A DNA stretch of 64,000 nt, from positions 524,701,755 through 524,765,754 of the forward strand of contig OX422215.1 of NCBI GenBank assembly GCA_949130495.1, written 5' to 3'. How positions within the stretch are numbered: the first letter of the stretch is position 1; every line of letters begins with the position of its first letter. This DNA comes from Sambucus nigra (lineage: Eukaryota; Streptophyta; Magnoliopsida; Dipsacales; Adoxaceae). A program made the translations under genes and the position numbers. Shown in pieces: positions 1-12,195 of this stretch. Below the pieces are notes generated by a model. It was not told the origin of the DNA, made no database searches, and saw only the letters and a program-made list of their open reading frames with translations.

Positions 1-1632
1 ACCAACCTCCTAGGCCGAGTCTTTGCCATTTCCCTCAAGGTTAGCAATGGGTTGACTGGGAAAACGACCTTTCTCTCGCTTAGACTCGAATTGGTTAAAA
101 CGCTTCTTAAGTAGTTGGAGGGCTTGAGTCTGAGTGGTCATAAACTGAGTGAGAATATTCTCGAGAGAAGAGGCGGAGGAATTGGGCGGAGGGGCATAAG
201 ATAGTTAGGTAACCAACTCGCGCTGAGAATTAAGCGGTTGTGAATACTCAAAGGAAGGAGGGGGAACAGGAACAAGTTGATTATTATTGTTTGAATGTTC
301 GCCTTGGGGGACAAAGGAAGGTGGAAAGTGCTATTGATGGTAAGGAGCAGACTGATACGGGACAGGAGGGCGAGGTTGCCTTTGTGGATTGTGTGGAAAC
401 CTAGGGGGACCACCAACATGTTGTTGTGGTTGGGCAGGAGCGGAGTTGTTGTCGTACTTATAGGAGAAATAAGGGTGATTCCTATTGTTAGGATTATAAG
501 TAAACGACAGGGGAACGGGTTTCCTAGTAGTATCAAAAGCACATGCTTGGGCCATTGTGGGTTCGGGATCATCTTGCAATAGGGGACACAAATGATCTAA
601 ATGATCTTGACTTAAGCATACACCACAAGAGGAAGGACTAGAATCGTTGACAGTCATTGCTTGTTTAGAAAGTGTAACATTTTGTTGCATAGTACAACTG
701 AGAGCGTCAACGGTTTTAGTCAAAGAGTGTAAGCTGTGTAGCAAAGTTTTAAAATCAGGATCATTTTTTACCTCAGAAGTGTTCCCTACACGTGGAGGGT
801 CGAATCTCAAAAACGCATTGGTGCCCTCCCAATCTTGGGAGCCATCGCCTAATTCAAGGAGAAAATTATAGGCGCCAGTGGGAGTCAAATGCATGAACTT
901 CCCTTTATGCATGAATTCAATCATGGTGCGAGAAGAAGGGATAAGACCATTGTAAAAATTATAGACTAAGCGAATTTTCTCGAGACCGTGATGTGGGCAA
1001 CTATTAATGTAGTCTTGAAAATGTCCCCATGCTTCACAAAACTGTTCGGTAGGCTTTTGTCTAAAATCCTGAATTGCTTGGTGCATTTCATTTATTTTGC
1101 TCATAGGATAGAATTTAGACATGAACTTCTTAACAAGTTGTTCCCAAGTGAGGATAGAATTCGGGGGCAAGGAATGGAGCCACATGGATGCATTATCGTA
1201 AAGAGAAAAGGGAAATAACTGAAGACGAACATTCTCTTCGTCTAAGTTTTGATTTTTGAAAGTAGCGCACACAATGAGAAATTTCCGCAAGTGAGTATAA
1301 GGAGACTCGCGTTCAAGGCCATGAAAACTGGGTAATATAGAAATAGTCGCGGGGAGAGTTTTAAATTGCACGGCCGGAGTGGGCGGAAGGACGATACATG
1401 AAGGTGGAGTGGCCGTAATCGGGGAAAAGTAGTCCCTTAAAGTGCGTTCGTCGGCCATTATGGGTGGGGTAATAGAACCAGGGGAAGTGGGAGAACTAGG
1501 CGTCTCCGAAGAAGAACACGGATCAGACAAATGAGGAGCAACAATAGGAACACAATCACCTAAGAAGGAATTTAGAGATGGAGCACTAGGGGAACGTGTT
1601 AATCGATGATCAATGCGTTGCCAATGTGGCAT
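1..1632 (-). pseudogene. Athila-like Ty3/gypsy gag, 3' end off window
   Basis: This is the capsid-type Gag polyprotein of an LTR retrotransposon; it packages element RNA in virus-like particles. The start used is the ATG at 1630-1632. The frame is open to a TAG at 331-333, then continues in the same frame through a TAA at 205-207 to the window edge. The middle holds the retrotransposon gag fold, with motifs such as LQLFPFSL, MWLHSLPP and CPHHGLEK that resemble Athila-type Gag. The C-terminal third is rich in Pro, Gln and Asn. Both internal stops replace what reads as Gln in a Gln-rich stretch, consistent with C-to-T changes. No protease or RT is in the window because the element runs off its left side. 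The family call rests on remembered motif similarity. Confidence 0.75.
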
Positions 1633-3770
1633 AAAAGCAAGGAAAAAAATATTTTTGGGATTTTTTGTTGTTTGAAAAAGAAGAAAATCTTTTTGGATTT
1701 TTTTGGAAAATAAGGAAGGAAAAAGGAAAAATATTTTTGGAGTTTTGGGTTTTGTTAAAAAAATGCAGAAAAAATGGAAAAGGGTGATGGACTAACGGTG
1801 GAAAAACTGACAGTTGGAGCAAAAATTGGACTACCTAAAGGAACAACTTAGACACGTACACAAATGGAACAAGTTCGAAAGAGCACAGAGCCAAATTATT
1901 ATCTTCAAGTTAAGTGATTGGATAGTCAATTTTAATTAGTCCGCGGGCGAGAAAATCACGGAATCTTAGGCCTTGCCGGTAAAAGTGTGTTCCTACTTTC
2001 TTCCCGAGAGACAAGAGGCTTACTAGTTAAGGCTTACCACACTAGCTACTACAACACACAACTATCCTGTACCACGCTGGGGAAAGCACAAACCCGTTTT
2101 ACTGGGCGGCCTTACTTAAAACCCAGTTTCCCTAGACAAAATTCTTAAGATAGTTAAATGAAGATTTGCAGGTGTGGAAAGGACTCACTAGAGTATCCTA
2201 CGAGGGTCTCGTTTCGAAAGGGTCCTAATGAACACCGATCCTACTTGGCTTGCTAGTTGATTGATTTTAATTTAAGTGAGAGCACGGGTAACAAGCAAAT
2301 GAAGATGTGATTGAGTGGGTGATGAAATCCCAACTCGTTGCAAGGACCGGATATGGGTCTTAGGTAAATTTATTCATCAAACCATCCAATTGAAGTGCGA
2401 TACAGAAAGAAAAAGCATATAGGAGCAAGTAGCACACAAAAATTGACTCGCTTGCAGGAGATTCGCGAGTGATGAAGAGTTTACCTCCCACGGTTTTTAC
2501 ACGCGTGGGGTGAAGACCGAGTTAAGTCGATTGGGAGGAAGTACGCCTACTTCAGTCGTCCCCTGGAGTCCTATTGACCCAAAGTAGAGAGGCTTCTAAA
2601 TACGGGTCATGGCCGGGTTTGGTTTTGTCAGTTTCGACCGGTGTTGGGTTGTGTAGTGGCTGGGGCACTCCGGGTTACAAGTTGGGATGAGAGGGCGCCG
2701 ACGGGGTTTGCCGTTTCGGGCTGGCGTGAGGTTGTCGTCTTTTTTTTTTTTTTTGCTGGACGGAGTTGAAGCTGGTCATGGTGTTGGTTACCACGGATAG
2801 GGGTAGGAGGTTCGTGGGTTTTTCGGTTAAGGGGTTAGCAGGTATGGTGAGCTGGGGTTTATAGAGATGGGTAAAGGGTTAAAGCTTTTGGTTATGGAGG
2901 GAGGTAAGATGAGAGAGAAGGATATGATTTGGGGAAGAAGATTAAAGGGGGGGTTTGGGTGTGTGAGGGTGTAGGAATTTAGGTGAGGGTGAAGGTGTAG
3001 GAAAATAGGGGGTGTGTGTCGTAATTGGGTGTTATGTTTTAGTGTGCGTTTAATTTAGACCCTTAAAAGTAAAGACTCAACTAAAAATAAATAAACAAAT
3101 AAATAGATCTAACTAAAAATAAAACAATCTAAAAACAATAAAAATAAAAATATCAAAACTAAAAAAAAAATACTAAGCTTATATAAAAACTAAAATAAAA
3201 CAAAAGAAATAAAAACTTAAAATCTAAATGAAAACTAAAGTTCTAAAAAATATAAAATATAATAAACTAAAAACAAACTCCTAAAAACTAATCTTAATAA
3301 AATAAGATAAACAAAAATAAAAACTAAAACTAAAAACTAATAAAATCAAAAATCAAAATAAAAATAAATAAATAGAAAAATAGAAAATTTTAAATAATTC
3401 TAAAATAAATCCTAAAAACAGAATGACTCAAAATAAAAATCTAAAAAATTAATAAAGGTACAAACTCAACACACACGGGACTCGAGGAATGGTCTGGGCT
3501 CGGTGTAGGCTTAGGTTTGGTTCAGGACATTTGATCACATCGGGGCAAGATCAGAATGTACTTCTCACTTCACGGTCTCTTTGGATTTCTTCGATGCACG
3601 CTTTTGACCACTTCTGTGTCGTAATTGCACCGATTTAACATTATTTGTACCGTAACTGCGTATTGACCTGAGAAATAAATAAATACGAACATAAGGTCAT
3701 TTTTATTAAAAACGAGCGACTAAAATGCATCTATTCGGGGTATAAATTATACACTTTTGGGTTCTTATCA
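1633..3770 (-). mobile_element. 5' leader and 5' LTR of the Athila-like element
   Basis: This non-coding stretch lies upstream of the Athila-like gag and should hold its untranslated leader and 5' LTR. The likely outer LTR end is at 3770, where the minus strand begins TGATAAGAACCC and the sequence changes abruptly to a Tekay-type LTR. Toward gag there is a poly-T run near 2740, a purine-rich part (2880-3010) and a very A-rich part (3060-3460, T-rich in the element's sense). I could not find the inner LTR end or a clear primer-binding site, so the LTR/leader boundary is unknown. Confidence 0.5.
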
Positions 3771-4019
3771 GGGTGCCATATATGTATATATGTAATGAGA
3801 GTGACTTATATATGTACTTGTGATTGGTTCACTGTTACTCAGTAGATGCGAATGACTAAGAGATTCAAATGGGTTAAGAATAATGTGAACTTAACTAATA
3901 CTTGAGATAAGTAATTTAATTAATGAACGTGTAAGTTATGAATATAATCTATTTGAATAATACGGGTGACATCTAAAATAAGACCATCTTGATAGGATTA
4001 GAACAGACTAGTCAGGCAG

Positions 4020-5330
4020 TAACATAACTAGATAGAATTTAGAAGATGCGTTAGGCGTGCACAATAGTTGAGGGGTGAGAATCTCAAGTGAGTGCATGTG
4101 ACTAACATGTTTAATATGTGTCATTTAATATTGTAATTTAAACACTTGCTGTTTTTAAAATATTTTCACCTCGGGCTCTGACCCGTTTGCTTCGAAATCT
4201 ATTTTCTTTTTGTAAAAACATTTTAGGTGACCAGCCACAGGTAGGGGTGGCAATTCGGGTTGACACAACAAGGTTTTTTCAGACACGAACATGACATGAC
4301 ACGAATTCGTGTGTTTTTTAGTTGACACGAACACGACCCGAATAGAAAATAACATGGCACGACACGGCACGACACAACACGAATATCAGAATTTCTTAAA
4401 TTTCACGCCTAAAAAACACGATAACACGACACGACTCATAATTCAGACACAAACACGGCACAAAATGACTTCGTGTAAAAAAAATACGACACGAACACGA
4501 CATATCGTGTCAATTTTAGGTCAATTTCATGTCGTTCCGTGTCATTTTTCCGTATCGTTTCTAAAATTGTCACCCCTAGCCATAGGGACGCCAAGCATAG
4601 GAGTTCCATTCTGTTGACGTGCTGTAGCTGTTATGAAAGTTACAGGACCTCAGTATTAGACTCCTTCACATCTACCTTTGCTTCCTTCGGAGACATTTAT
4701 CTCAGCTAGGGCATCGTTGCCCATTCTTATTCAGAGACAACAGTTTTTAGACTTTCTTTTATTCCAGTTGTTGGATTATTTATTTAGACTCGTATTTTGG
4801 GATTATTTTTGCCATCTAGATTATTATTGGGGTGTTTACTCCAGACTCAGTTTATTTCATTACATTAGTTGTTCCTATGCGATTACTTATGTGAATGTTG
4901 AATGGTTGGTTATTTATTACTTAGTTGTAAGTTAATTTAATTAATAAAAATTTGATAATCTCACTTTTTAAATATTAGGTGGCTAGTAATTAATTAAATA
5001 TTTTCGATAGTGATGCTAAGACTGAACCAACTTGATATTCTATTTTAATTTAATAAAGTTAGGTGGGGTCGCTTAACTATGAAGGTTAGCAGGTAAGCGG
5101 TAGGTGTGCACATTAGATGAGGGGTGAGATATACCTTAAGAGACTGCGACACTAGCTTAAATATATAGAGTGAGCATGCATATTTAATTATTGTAATTTA
5201 ACTTCGTGTTAAATATTTTCAAAATATTTTACTTGGGATCTGACCCGTGTCAAAATCTTTTTCAAAACCTTTTAGGTGTCCAGCCACAGGGACACCCAGT
5301 TTGAGGATTCTATCTAGGGATGCGCAACTG
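4020..5330 (+). repeat. Approx. 1-kb direct duplication inside the LTR remnant
   Basis: The block starting near 4055 (GTGCACAATAGTTGAGGGG, then the TCTGACCCGT and CCAGCCACAG boxes) is repeated near 5105 (GTGCACATTAGATGAGGGG with the same boxes). Two staggered copies of the 3' half of the same LTR therefore follow each other. The copies have diverged, so the duplication or double insertion is old. Confidence 0.55.
4242..4578. mobile_element. hAT-type MITE
   Basis: A 337-bp non-autonomous DNA element. Its inverted ends read TAGGGGTGGCAATT on the left and, on the opposite strand at the right, TAGGGGTGACAATT. It is flanked by 8-bp direct repeats, GCCACAGG (4234-4241) and GCCATAGG (4579-4586), with one mismatch. 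TAGGGGTG ends and 8-bp target duplications are typical of the hAT superfamily. The interior is rich in short ACACGACACGA-like repeats and has no real gene; the small open frame here is chance. Confidence 0.85.
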
Positions 5331-5758
5331 CGGCTCATGTGGAAGTTGTAGGACTTTACTATAGACGCTTCGTTTATTTATTCCTAGTTTAGGATCTTTA
5401 CATCAGTACTCATTTGGGCATTTCGCCCTCATATGTAGTAATTAGTTATTTATTGAACTTTTTGTATCCAGGTTATTGTTTCAGTTACTGTTGTATTTCA
5501 CTATTGAATTGATAGTTGATTCGATCATCGTTATTTATATTATTCATCTGTGTTGTATTTCAGTTACCAGTTTGTGTTGATGGTTTTATTATTATTTATT
5601 TTTGCACGTTGTTAATTAATGAAAGATAAAATTTGGCACCAGTCTAATTAAATTACTAGGTGGTTAGTAGCTTTTAATAAGTTTTCAACATTGATGTTAA
5701 AAATGAGCCATATGAGACAAACATTTCATTTTGATATTTTAGTAGGTGGGGTGTCACA

Positions 5759-6175
5759 GTGAAGTCTATATAGAGTTTCCACTTACCATTACTCTTCTCA
5801 ATGATAACTGGGCTAGAGAGACACTTGGGGAATGAACTTCTTTAATGGACCTTGCCTTCAAAAGTTTCATCACTTTCCTTTTAACAATTTTTGCTTTCTC
5901 GAGGGTTGTTTATTGTGCCTTTTGTGTGATCAATAAGAATTATGGGTACATTTGAAGTCGATAGCAGGTGATTTCGGAATCAATCCCATATATTATAAGG
6001 TTGCCAAATAAATACATATTGATTTTCTTTGAGAAAAGAGATCAGTTCTTTTTTTATGATCGATAAATGAGTTGCCGATTATAAATTTATTCTTTTGGTA
6101 TGATTCATCGAATAATATTTTTTATAATGATTCTATGATTCTGTCTGCGGAGGCCACCATTATTTCTTTTATACC
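5759..6175 (-). pseudogene. Start of Tat-type reverse transcriptase, relic
   Basis: On the minus strand, three-frame reading gives pieces such as VMKLLKARSIKEVH, SSPVIIEKSNGKWKLYIDF, which correspond to the first part of a Ty3/gypsy RT domain. Frameshifts and stops break it. The domain is cut at 5758 by the Tekay-type LTR right after the DFT motif; the rest of RT would lie beyond that LTR, outside the window. It follows the protease relic in the expected order. Confidence 0.6.
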
Positions 6176-6838
6176 TATTTGCCATACTTTAATTGCTGCT
6201 TGGATGTTGTACCCATGTCCTTGGTCGGCTCATCTGCGATCATTTTTTCCTTATTTTTCTCTTTCTTAGGCTTGATAATAGTAATAAATAATTCACGAGC
6301 AATAACCTGGTTTTCCTTTATCTCCATTATCCCTCGGTTGCTGATGCATTTGAGCTTTTGATGATAAATAGAAGGGACAACCATCATGCGTGGAGCCATC
6401 CTCGTTCTAGGATAGCGTTGTAGGGGGCTCAATGTCCATCACTAGAAAGTCAATTAATTTTGAGATATTCCCAGTTCCTACTAGTAGTACAACCATCCCT
6501 AGAGGCATAATCATCTTTCCAACGAAGTCGACTAAAGGGAAGGTCATTTTCTTCAAATCTTCCACCTTGAGGTTGAGTTTGCAGAATAATTTACAGTACA
6601 TAACTTTTAAAGAGATTTTATGGTCGACTAGCAGCTAGTACACATCCCATTTTGCAATCTTGAGAGTGATTACTAATGAATCATGACTCAGAGTTGTAAC
6701 TCCGACCAGGTCTTCATCGGTGAAAACTATGTACTTGTTATACTCAATATCTTTTGGTCCACGATGCTTGCCTACTGTGGTATTAGCTTGATCGATCTGA
6801 AAAGATTTAATGATCGTGGTAACTTTCTTCAACTCCAT
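6175..6838 (-). pseudogene. Tat-type aspartic protease region, relic
   Basis: This is the pol protease region of the degenerate Tat-type element. Readable pieces are FTDEDLVGVTTLSHDSLVI, IAKWDVY, a stop, then LLVDHKISLKV where Tat proteases have their D-x-GSS active-site motif, and later IYHQKLKC. The active-site motif has lost its Gly-Ser-Ser. At least one stop and a frame change are present, so no active protease can be made. The order gag, protease, RT on the minus strand fits one ancestral element. Confidence 0.65.
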
Positions 6839-6999
6839 CCGAATGGCGTTGCCTTGAATCTGGTTTGGACATGATGCTGCGTGGATAACCGCAAACTCGT
6901 ACCCTATTTTGTCATCATCTAGGACATTGTCGAGTTTTTAATTATGCTCCGCGGTGGTCTTTTTGCCCTTCCTCTCCATATGATTGCCCAGATGGACTT

Positions 7000-8100
7000 T
7001 CTGGGCCAATTCTTCTAAGTGGGACTTAAGAACTTTATCGTTATCTATTTTGTGCTAATTGTCATTGTGATAGGAACATCTTAAGGCGGTGTTTTTTTAT
7101 GAATTTCTTGTCATCTTCCTCGTCCACTTGAAAAACTGCTGATCTTACTAAAGATTCTGTAGATTGGCTCCTTAAAAATGATATTGATTGCCTGATGGTC
7201 CTTGGGGGAGTCTTCCTTGTCATTACTTTTGGATTCGCCATTCGTCTTCTTGCCCCTCTTCTTGGGATCATTTTCTTTATCATCATTCTCGGTCATTTTT
7301 GACCGACTATTGTCATGTTGGGTGCTAGTTATCACATCTTATACTTTAAAATGTTTCTTAATTCTAGACATAAAGTCATCAATCGTATTAATCTTCTTCT
7401 TTGTGAAGGATTGATGATACATAGAGTTTCTTGACAGATCAATCTTGAATGAGGCCATAACTACCTATTTGAAATAATCCTTTAATTCATTATCAGTTTT
7501 CCAATACCGATGAGCTTACTCCCATAGGGTCTCCAAAAGTTTCTTCCTTATAATGAGAAGGGAATTTATTCTCTTTGAATGAGAACTATTAGTGATGAAT
7601 CACATGGTGAAGTCCTCTGTGTGTTGTTTGAAGATGGTAACCGACTTGTGTGGTAACTTCTCGAACCACGTTTGTGAGATATCTCCCATACTATAAGGAA
7701 ATGTGCAGTATGTGAGGGCTTTATTATTGCTCCAAATGGTCATTTCCTATCAATATTGTCGAACATGTTTGATAAGATTAATCTCCCCATCATATATTTT
7801 GAATCTAAGGGTGGCGAACTTCTTAGGAGGCTCTAGTTCCTCAATGGACCTTAAAAAATGGACTTCATCTATATAATGAGGGCCCTTCTGACTAATTCCT
7901 TAATAGATTAGCTACTCATATATCTCTCACCAAATGAGATCGTGAAGATCATTCTTGTGATAACCTCCTTCCTGGCATCTTTTTCTTTGTAGGCTCCTAC
8001 GATTGGAACGTTCTTAATTGCGTTGCGAACTCCTTCCTAGGCTGTGAGTTTTGCTTGTCTGAGGGACAGGTGTTCGGTCGTAGCATTTACGTTTGTCCTT
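7000..8100 (-). pseudogene. Tat-type gag, relic
   Basis: Reading the minus strand gives a broken Gag: RFKIYDGEINLIKHVRQY near 7800, TWFEKLPHKSVTIFKQ near 7650, ELKDYF near 7480, and a damaged zinc knuckle near 7060 (C-SYH-NDN-stop-H). A lysine- and arginine-rich linker lies between capsid and knuckle. Several stops and shifts are present and no methionine start is secure. It is upstream of the protease relic and belongs to the same dead element. Confidence 0.65.
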
Positions 8101-8929
8101 ATGGATCTCTTGTTGAAAACAATCTAATATACTAACGTGTCAATATTAATAAAATTATCTTTTAACTCTTTGGTAAAGAACTTCTAAACTTCAACGGTTG
8201 AATACATACACACACAAACTTTAGTTCTGGTTGGTGTGAAGTTCAAAGTAAAATATATTTAAATTAAAAATAGAATGAGACGGGGAGAAAAGGTTTAGCA
8301 CACAATAATTTGATAACAAGGAAACCAGTGTACTGAAAACCATCAATCATTAACTACCAAGACCACTCACACTACAAGTCACTATAACAATAGTTTGAGT
8401 ACAATTTACAAATTATAATGTGTAAATGAATATGTACAACTAATACACCTAATACACCAAGGTAATACTAAATAACTCCACAACTACTAATATTATACGA
8501 AACAACATAAATAGTGAACTAAGTAGTAATCACACAAAGAGCTTCACACTCAAGACAAGAGTGTCAGTGAAGATGTAAAAAAACAAGTTTAATAAGTTTT
8601 TGATTTTCACAGGAGGATGAAAATTTCAAAACCAAAAGATTAGATAAAAAGAGTATTTGCTTTAGTGTTTAAAGTTTAAATCGTGTGAAAACTTAAAAGT
8701 TAGTTTTGTATAATAAAAGTTTTAGATCAAGAGTTTTTACAAACCACAACTTTATCTACACAAACCGGAGAAATACAAACCAACTCTTATTTTTAAAATG
8801 TAAGCATTTTTTAAAAAATATTTAATTTATAAAAGTAGATCTACTAAACATGCAAGAGACATATATGTATTATAAAAGGTTTAGTAAGATCTTGCCGATA
8901 ATGAAAGATTTCAAAGTTAGGGTTTTCAA

Positions 8930-8985
8930 AAACTAGGTTTTCAAAAACTAGGTTTTCAAAAACTAGGGTTTTCTAAAGAATATGT
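8930..8985. repeat. 18-bp tandem repeat, three copies
   Basis: The unit TTTTCAAAAACTAGGG/T is repeated about three times head to tail with almost no change. It is a short minisatellite in non-coding DNA. Confidence 0.8.
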
Positions 8986-10784
8986 TAACATAGTTTAACA
9001 CATACAAAACCAGAATCACATGCAAACAGAGTATATATATATATATTTGGGTATGCCCGTGCCTGAAGGCACGACGAAAATTTCTAAAAAGTACGTAATC
9101 GCAAAACGACGAAAATTTTCAAAGTATGTAATTGCGAAACGAAAATAATTTCATTCCCCTAACAAAACAAAGTGTTAAATTTTTTGGAGAGTTTGCTTTG
9201 TTTATAAAACTACTCACCTTATTTAAGAAAGAAAAAAAAATACTCCAACAATAATACTAATAATCCGTTATAAACATCGTATAAACAAATTCAACTCAAT
9301 TCATGAAAATAACACCAATACTTAATTCAAAAAGATTTATTACATAACACAAATAATTGTAAACAATATAAAGAAAATTGAACAGGGCTTCCTCTATTTA
9401 TAGGACTATCCGTCCTTTTTAAGAAATAAAAAAATAACACAACAACAATATTCAACATATGACGTTTATGAGATTAGAGTCGACATACCCTGCATTGTTC
9501 ATTGCCTCATATGCATGTCCCGCGATCACATCACCGTCGCCTATTACGAAATTATGTGATTGTCGTTACCTAACAGATCCCTCCCAACAGCCATTCTTAA
9601 GTCGATGGACTTCCATATATTGGATACACTTGTGTAATATTGACATGTCAATGAAGAACAAATATGAGATCACGCGTTCATGTAGTAAAATTGACACTAA
9701 ACATTCATGACTTGAATCTTGCAATAAAATTCACTCGTACGTACAAACCGACATATATTTTGGTATCTATTGTATATAACCTTATACAAATGGTTCTCAC
9801 TCATACGTACAACAATCCAGCTGTTATATAAAATAGTCCCATCTCGCACAAATTAGCACCCCCAATTATCTACTGGATTGGTAGCCTCAACAGTTTCATA
9901 GGGTGAAACAAATAAAAAAAGAGATAATTCACAATGCTCATAGTTCACAATGGCACTATATTAGTTTTATCTCATGGGTGGTCATATTCTTATTGTACGC
10001 TCGTGATCATTTTATAATTTTACAGAAAGTCAAATTCAAGAATAAACTAACATGGCAAGTTCACAACTATTAAGATAAAATAGTGAAAAGCAAAATTAAA
10101 GAATATTTTTATTTAAAACTGACATTTGGACTTAGAATATAGCGGAAGTACCCACCACAATTCACATACGCCACCTACAATGTCCCCAGAAAGGACGTGT
10201 TTTATAATCAAAATCAAAATCTAAGACGTGTTTTATAAATATATCAGTGAGCAAATTCAAGTCCTAATGAGGTGTTTTATTTAAAGCATACTGGCCATTC
10301 AAAGCAAGAAATTACCTTGTCTCTTATGGTATTAGTTCAGGTATTATTATTAGAAACCCAAGCATTACACCCGAAGAAAAAATTGAAAAAATTGAGTGAG
10401 AAATGAAATTGAATGTAATGGAATGGTTATGCTGGAACTTTAGTGAGAGGTGAAAGCAAGAGGACAAAGAGAATGAGACAAAAGAGAGTAGTTGAATGAA
10501 AAACATAAATAATATAATAAATTCCTATAAATCACCTACCGGATATACAGTGAGTACACATCAACTTATTTCATTGAAATAACCCTCGTTCCGCTATCTT
10601 GTGCACCTCATTACCAAAAATCAGATCTGAAAATGCACGAAAATACAATTTCAGTCTCATAATAGGTTGCAAAAACATGTTTGTCCCAACATTCAAAAAG
10701 ATTAAAATTTCTTATTCATGTCATTTTATTCAATAATAATATTTGTCCACAAAAAAATGAGGGTAGAGAAAATGAGGAAATTTA

Positions 10785-10960
10785 CCAATGGAGGTAGGCA
10801 TTCAATGGCATACTTCTGAAGAACAAAGAAATCTCGATGAGTGCTTGTATCAGATGTTAAAGTCTTACAAAATAACTGAACAATAGTCGTGGGGGGATCA
10901 GTTGGACATGGTTATGAACTTGTACACAACCACAATATCATCAACTGGACGATCTGCATC
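10785..10960 (-). pseudogene. Possible host exon relic, unidentified
   Basis: On the minus strand a stretch bounded by AG and GT-type splice-like signals reads TTIVQLFCKTLTSDTSTHR and continues FFVLQKYAIECLPPL in one frame. This is a protein-like composition unlike the flanking AT-rich DNA. A second frame of the same stretch is open for part of its length. I do not recognise the family. It lies upstream (minus sense) of nothing else identifiable, so it may be a chance open frame. Confidence 0.2.
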
Positions 10961-12126
10961 AAGAAAGGAAAAAAAGTTAAGCCTCTAATTACGAAAATAA
11001 ATTATCATATTAAAATTATTTAAAGGAGAAGTAGGAAAGGAAATAAAGAGACCATGAAAATAATTTAACATTTTCATAATGATATTGTTCAAGAAAACAC
11101 AACATTAGAGTAATTAAAGAGACCATGAAAGTAAAGTTAAAGGAACTAATTGATAAATATGAAAGTATTTACTAAACATTGTAAGAGACGTAATCCATAC
11201 GACAACTTAAAAAAAAAAAGTAACGATAACACCGTTAATGGGTAATCAACCAAAGACCATAACCTTCAAAAAAAAAATAGTGAGAAATACAGATTGCGAT
11301 AGATAGAGATGTATAACCTCGATTGCCAAAAAGATTTCAACTCATGTATTTTTCCAATCACTTAAGAAGCATCCATTTGTTTATTTCGACAATCTGCTAG
11401 AGGTTTTCAACTGCAAAAGTGAAAACTTGGTCTCAAATTTAAAATAAACACAGTTATCATCAGGATACATGACTAATTACAATCTGCTATACTAAACCAA
11501 TATACACTGATAGACAAAAAAATATAATATGAAAAGGCAATATAATAAAATAAATAACCTCACTTTTTAACTAAAATAAAAAGATGATGTTAAAAAAACA
11601 GAGTTGCTGTAATACCCCGTACTTTTAAAGGTATTTAAATTACACTGTAGATGTAATTTGGCAATTTGATAAATTACATGTGAATAGTAATTTTGGAATT
11701 TATGAGTAAAATTAAATAAATTTAATATTATAAAGTGAATTAGTAAATATTAGTTTTCGAGTGTCGGATTAATATTTACATGGATTATATTTTCTTATGG
11801 GACTAAGTATATGAGTGGATTATTTTTATTACATGTCGCAGTTGGGTAAAGCGACAAAGAGAAATATTTTAATTGAAAAACACACGTATTGAACGAGTTG
11901 GGTTTAATTAGTGAATTTCGACTCGGATGGAGATTTCGACTACACCTTGGGTTCGAAATGGCCGAGATAGTCAAAATAGAGTATCCGAGGGTAGTATTTA
12001 GGTTTCGGGAATTTTTGGACTAGTGGGAACTCATAAATGAGTACACGAGTCATTTTACAATTGGGTATATATCCAATTTTGGGTTTATTAAGAAGGAAGC
12101 CCTCATTTCTTTCCCAAAATCAGATC

Positions 12127-12195
12127 TAAGAGAGAGAAAGAGAAGAGAGAAGGAAGAGAAGAGAAAGAAGAGAAGAGAAGAGAAGAAGGAAGAAA
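12127..12195 (+). repeat. GA-rich simple sequence in E3 LTR
   Basis: A purine-only stretch of AGAGA/AAGAA units about 70 bp long, located in the middle of the solo LTR. Confidence 0.85.

Larger units (their letters stand above)
3771..5758 (+). mobile_element. Truncated Tekay-type chromovirus LTR (3' part)
   Basis: The 3' end GGTGGGGTGTCACA at 5758 matches the LTR end of the full Tekay element at 14-25 kb and of the solo LTR ending at 33848. Shared internal landmarks are CGGGCTCTGACCCGTTT near 4173 and a CCAGCCACAGG box. The 5' part is missing, replaced by the Athila-like LTR at 3770. The right end abuts a Tat-type RT coding sequence, so this LTR inserted into that older element. A hAT-type MITE lies inside it, and part of the LTR appears twice. 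Confidence 0.75.
8101..11602. other. Non-coding stretch without a recognisable gene
   Basis: About 3.5 kb of AT-rich DNA. It may contain the leader and LTR of the Tat relic to its left, but no LTR ends could be fixed. Local features are a short tandem repeat near 8930, a hairpin at 9058-9073 and a possible old exon on the minus strand near 10785-10960. No long open frame or RNA gene is visible. Confidence 0.6.

Noticed and set aside
138..572. 144-residue minus-strand frame beside the Athila gag
   Set aside because: It is a shifted frame over the Pro/Asn-rich gag C-terminus; the gag frame itself continues with two nonsense codons.
4309..4617. 102-residue plus-strand frame
   Set aside because: It lies over the short repeats of a hAT-type MITE.
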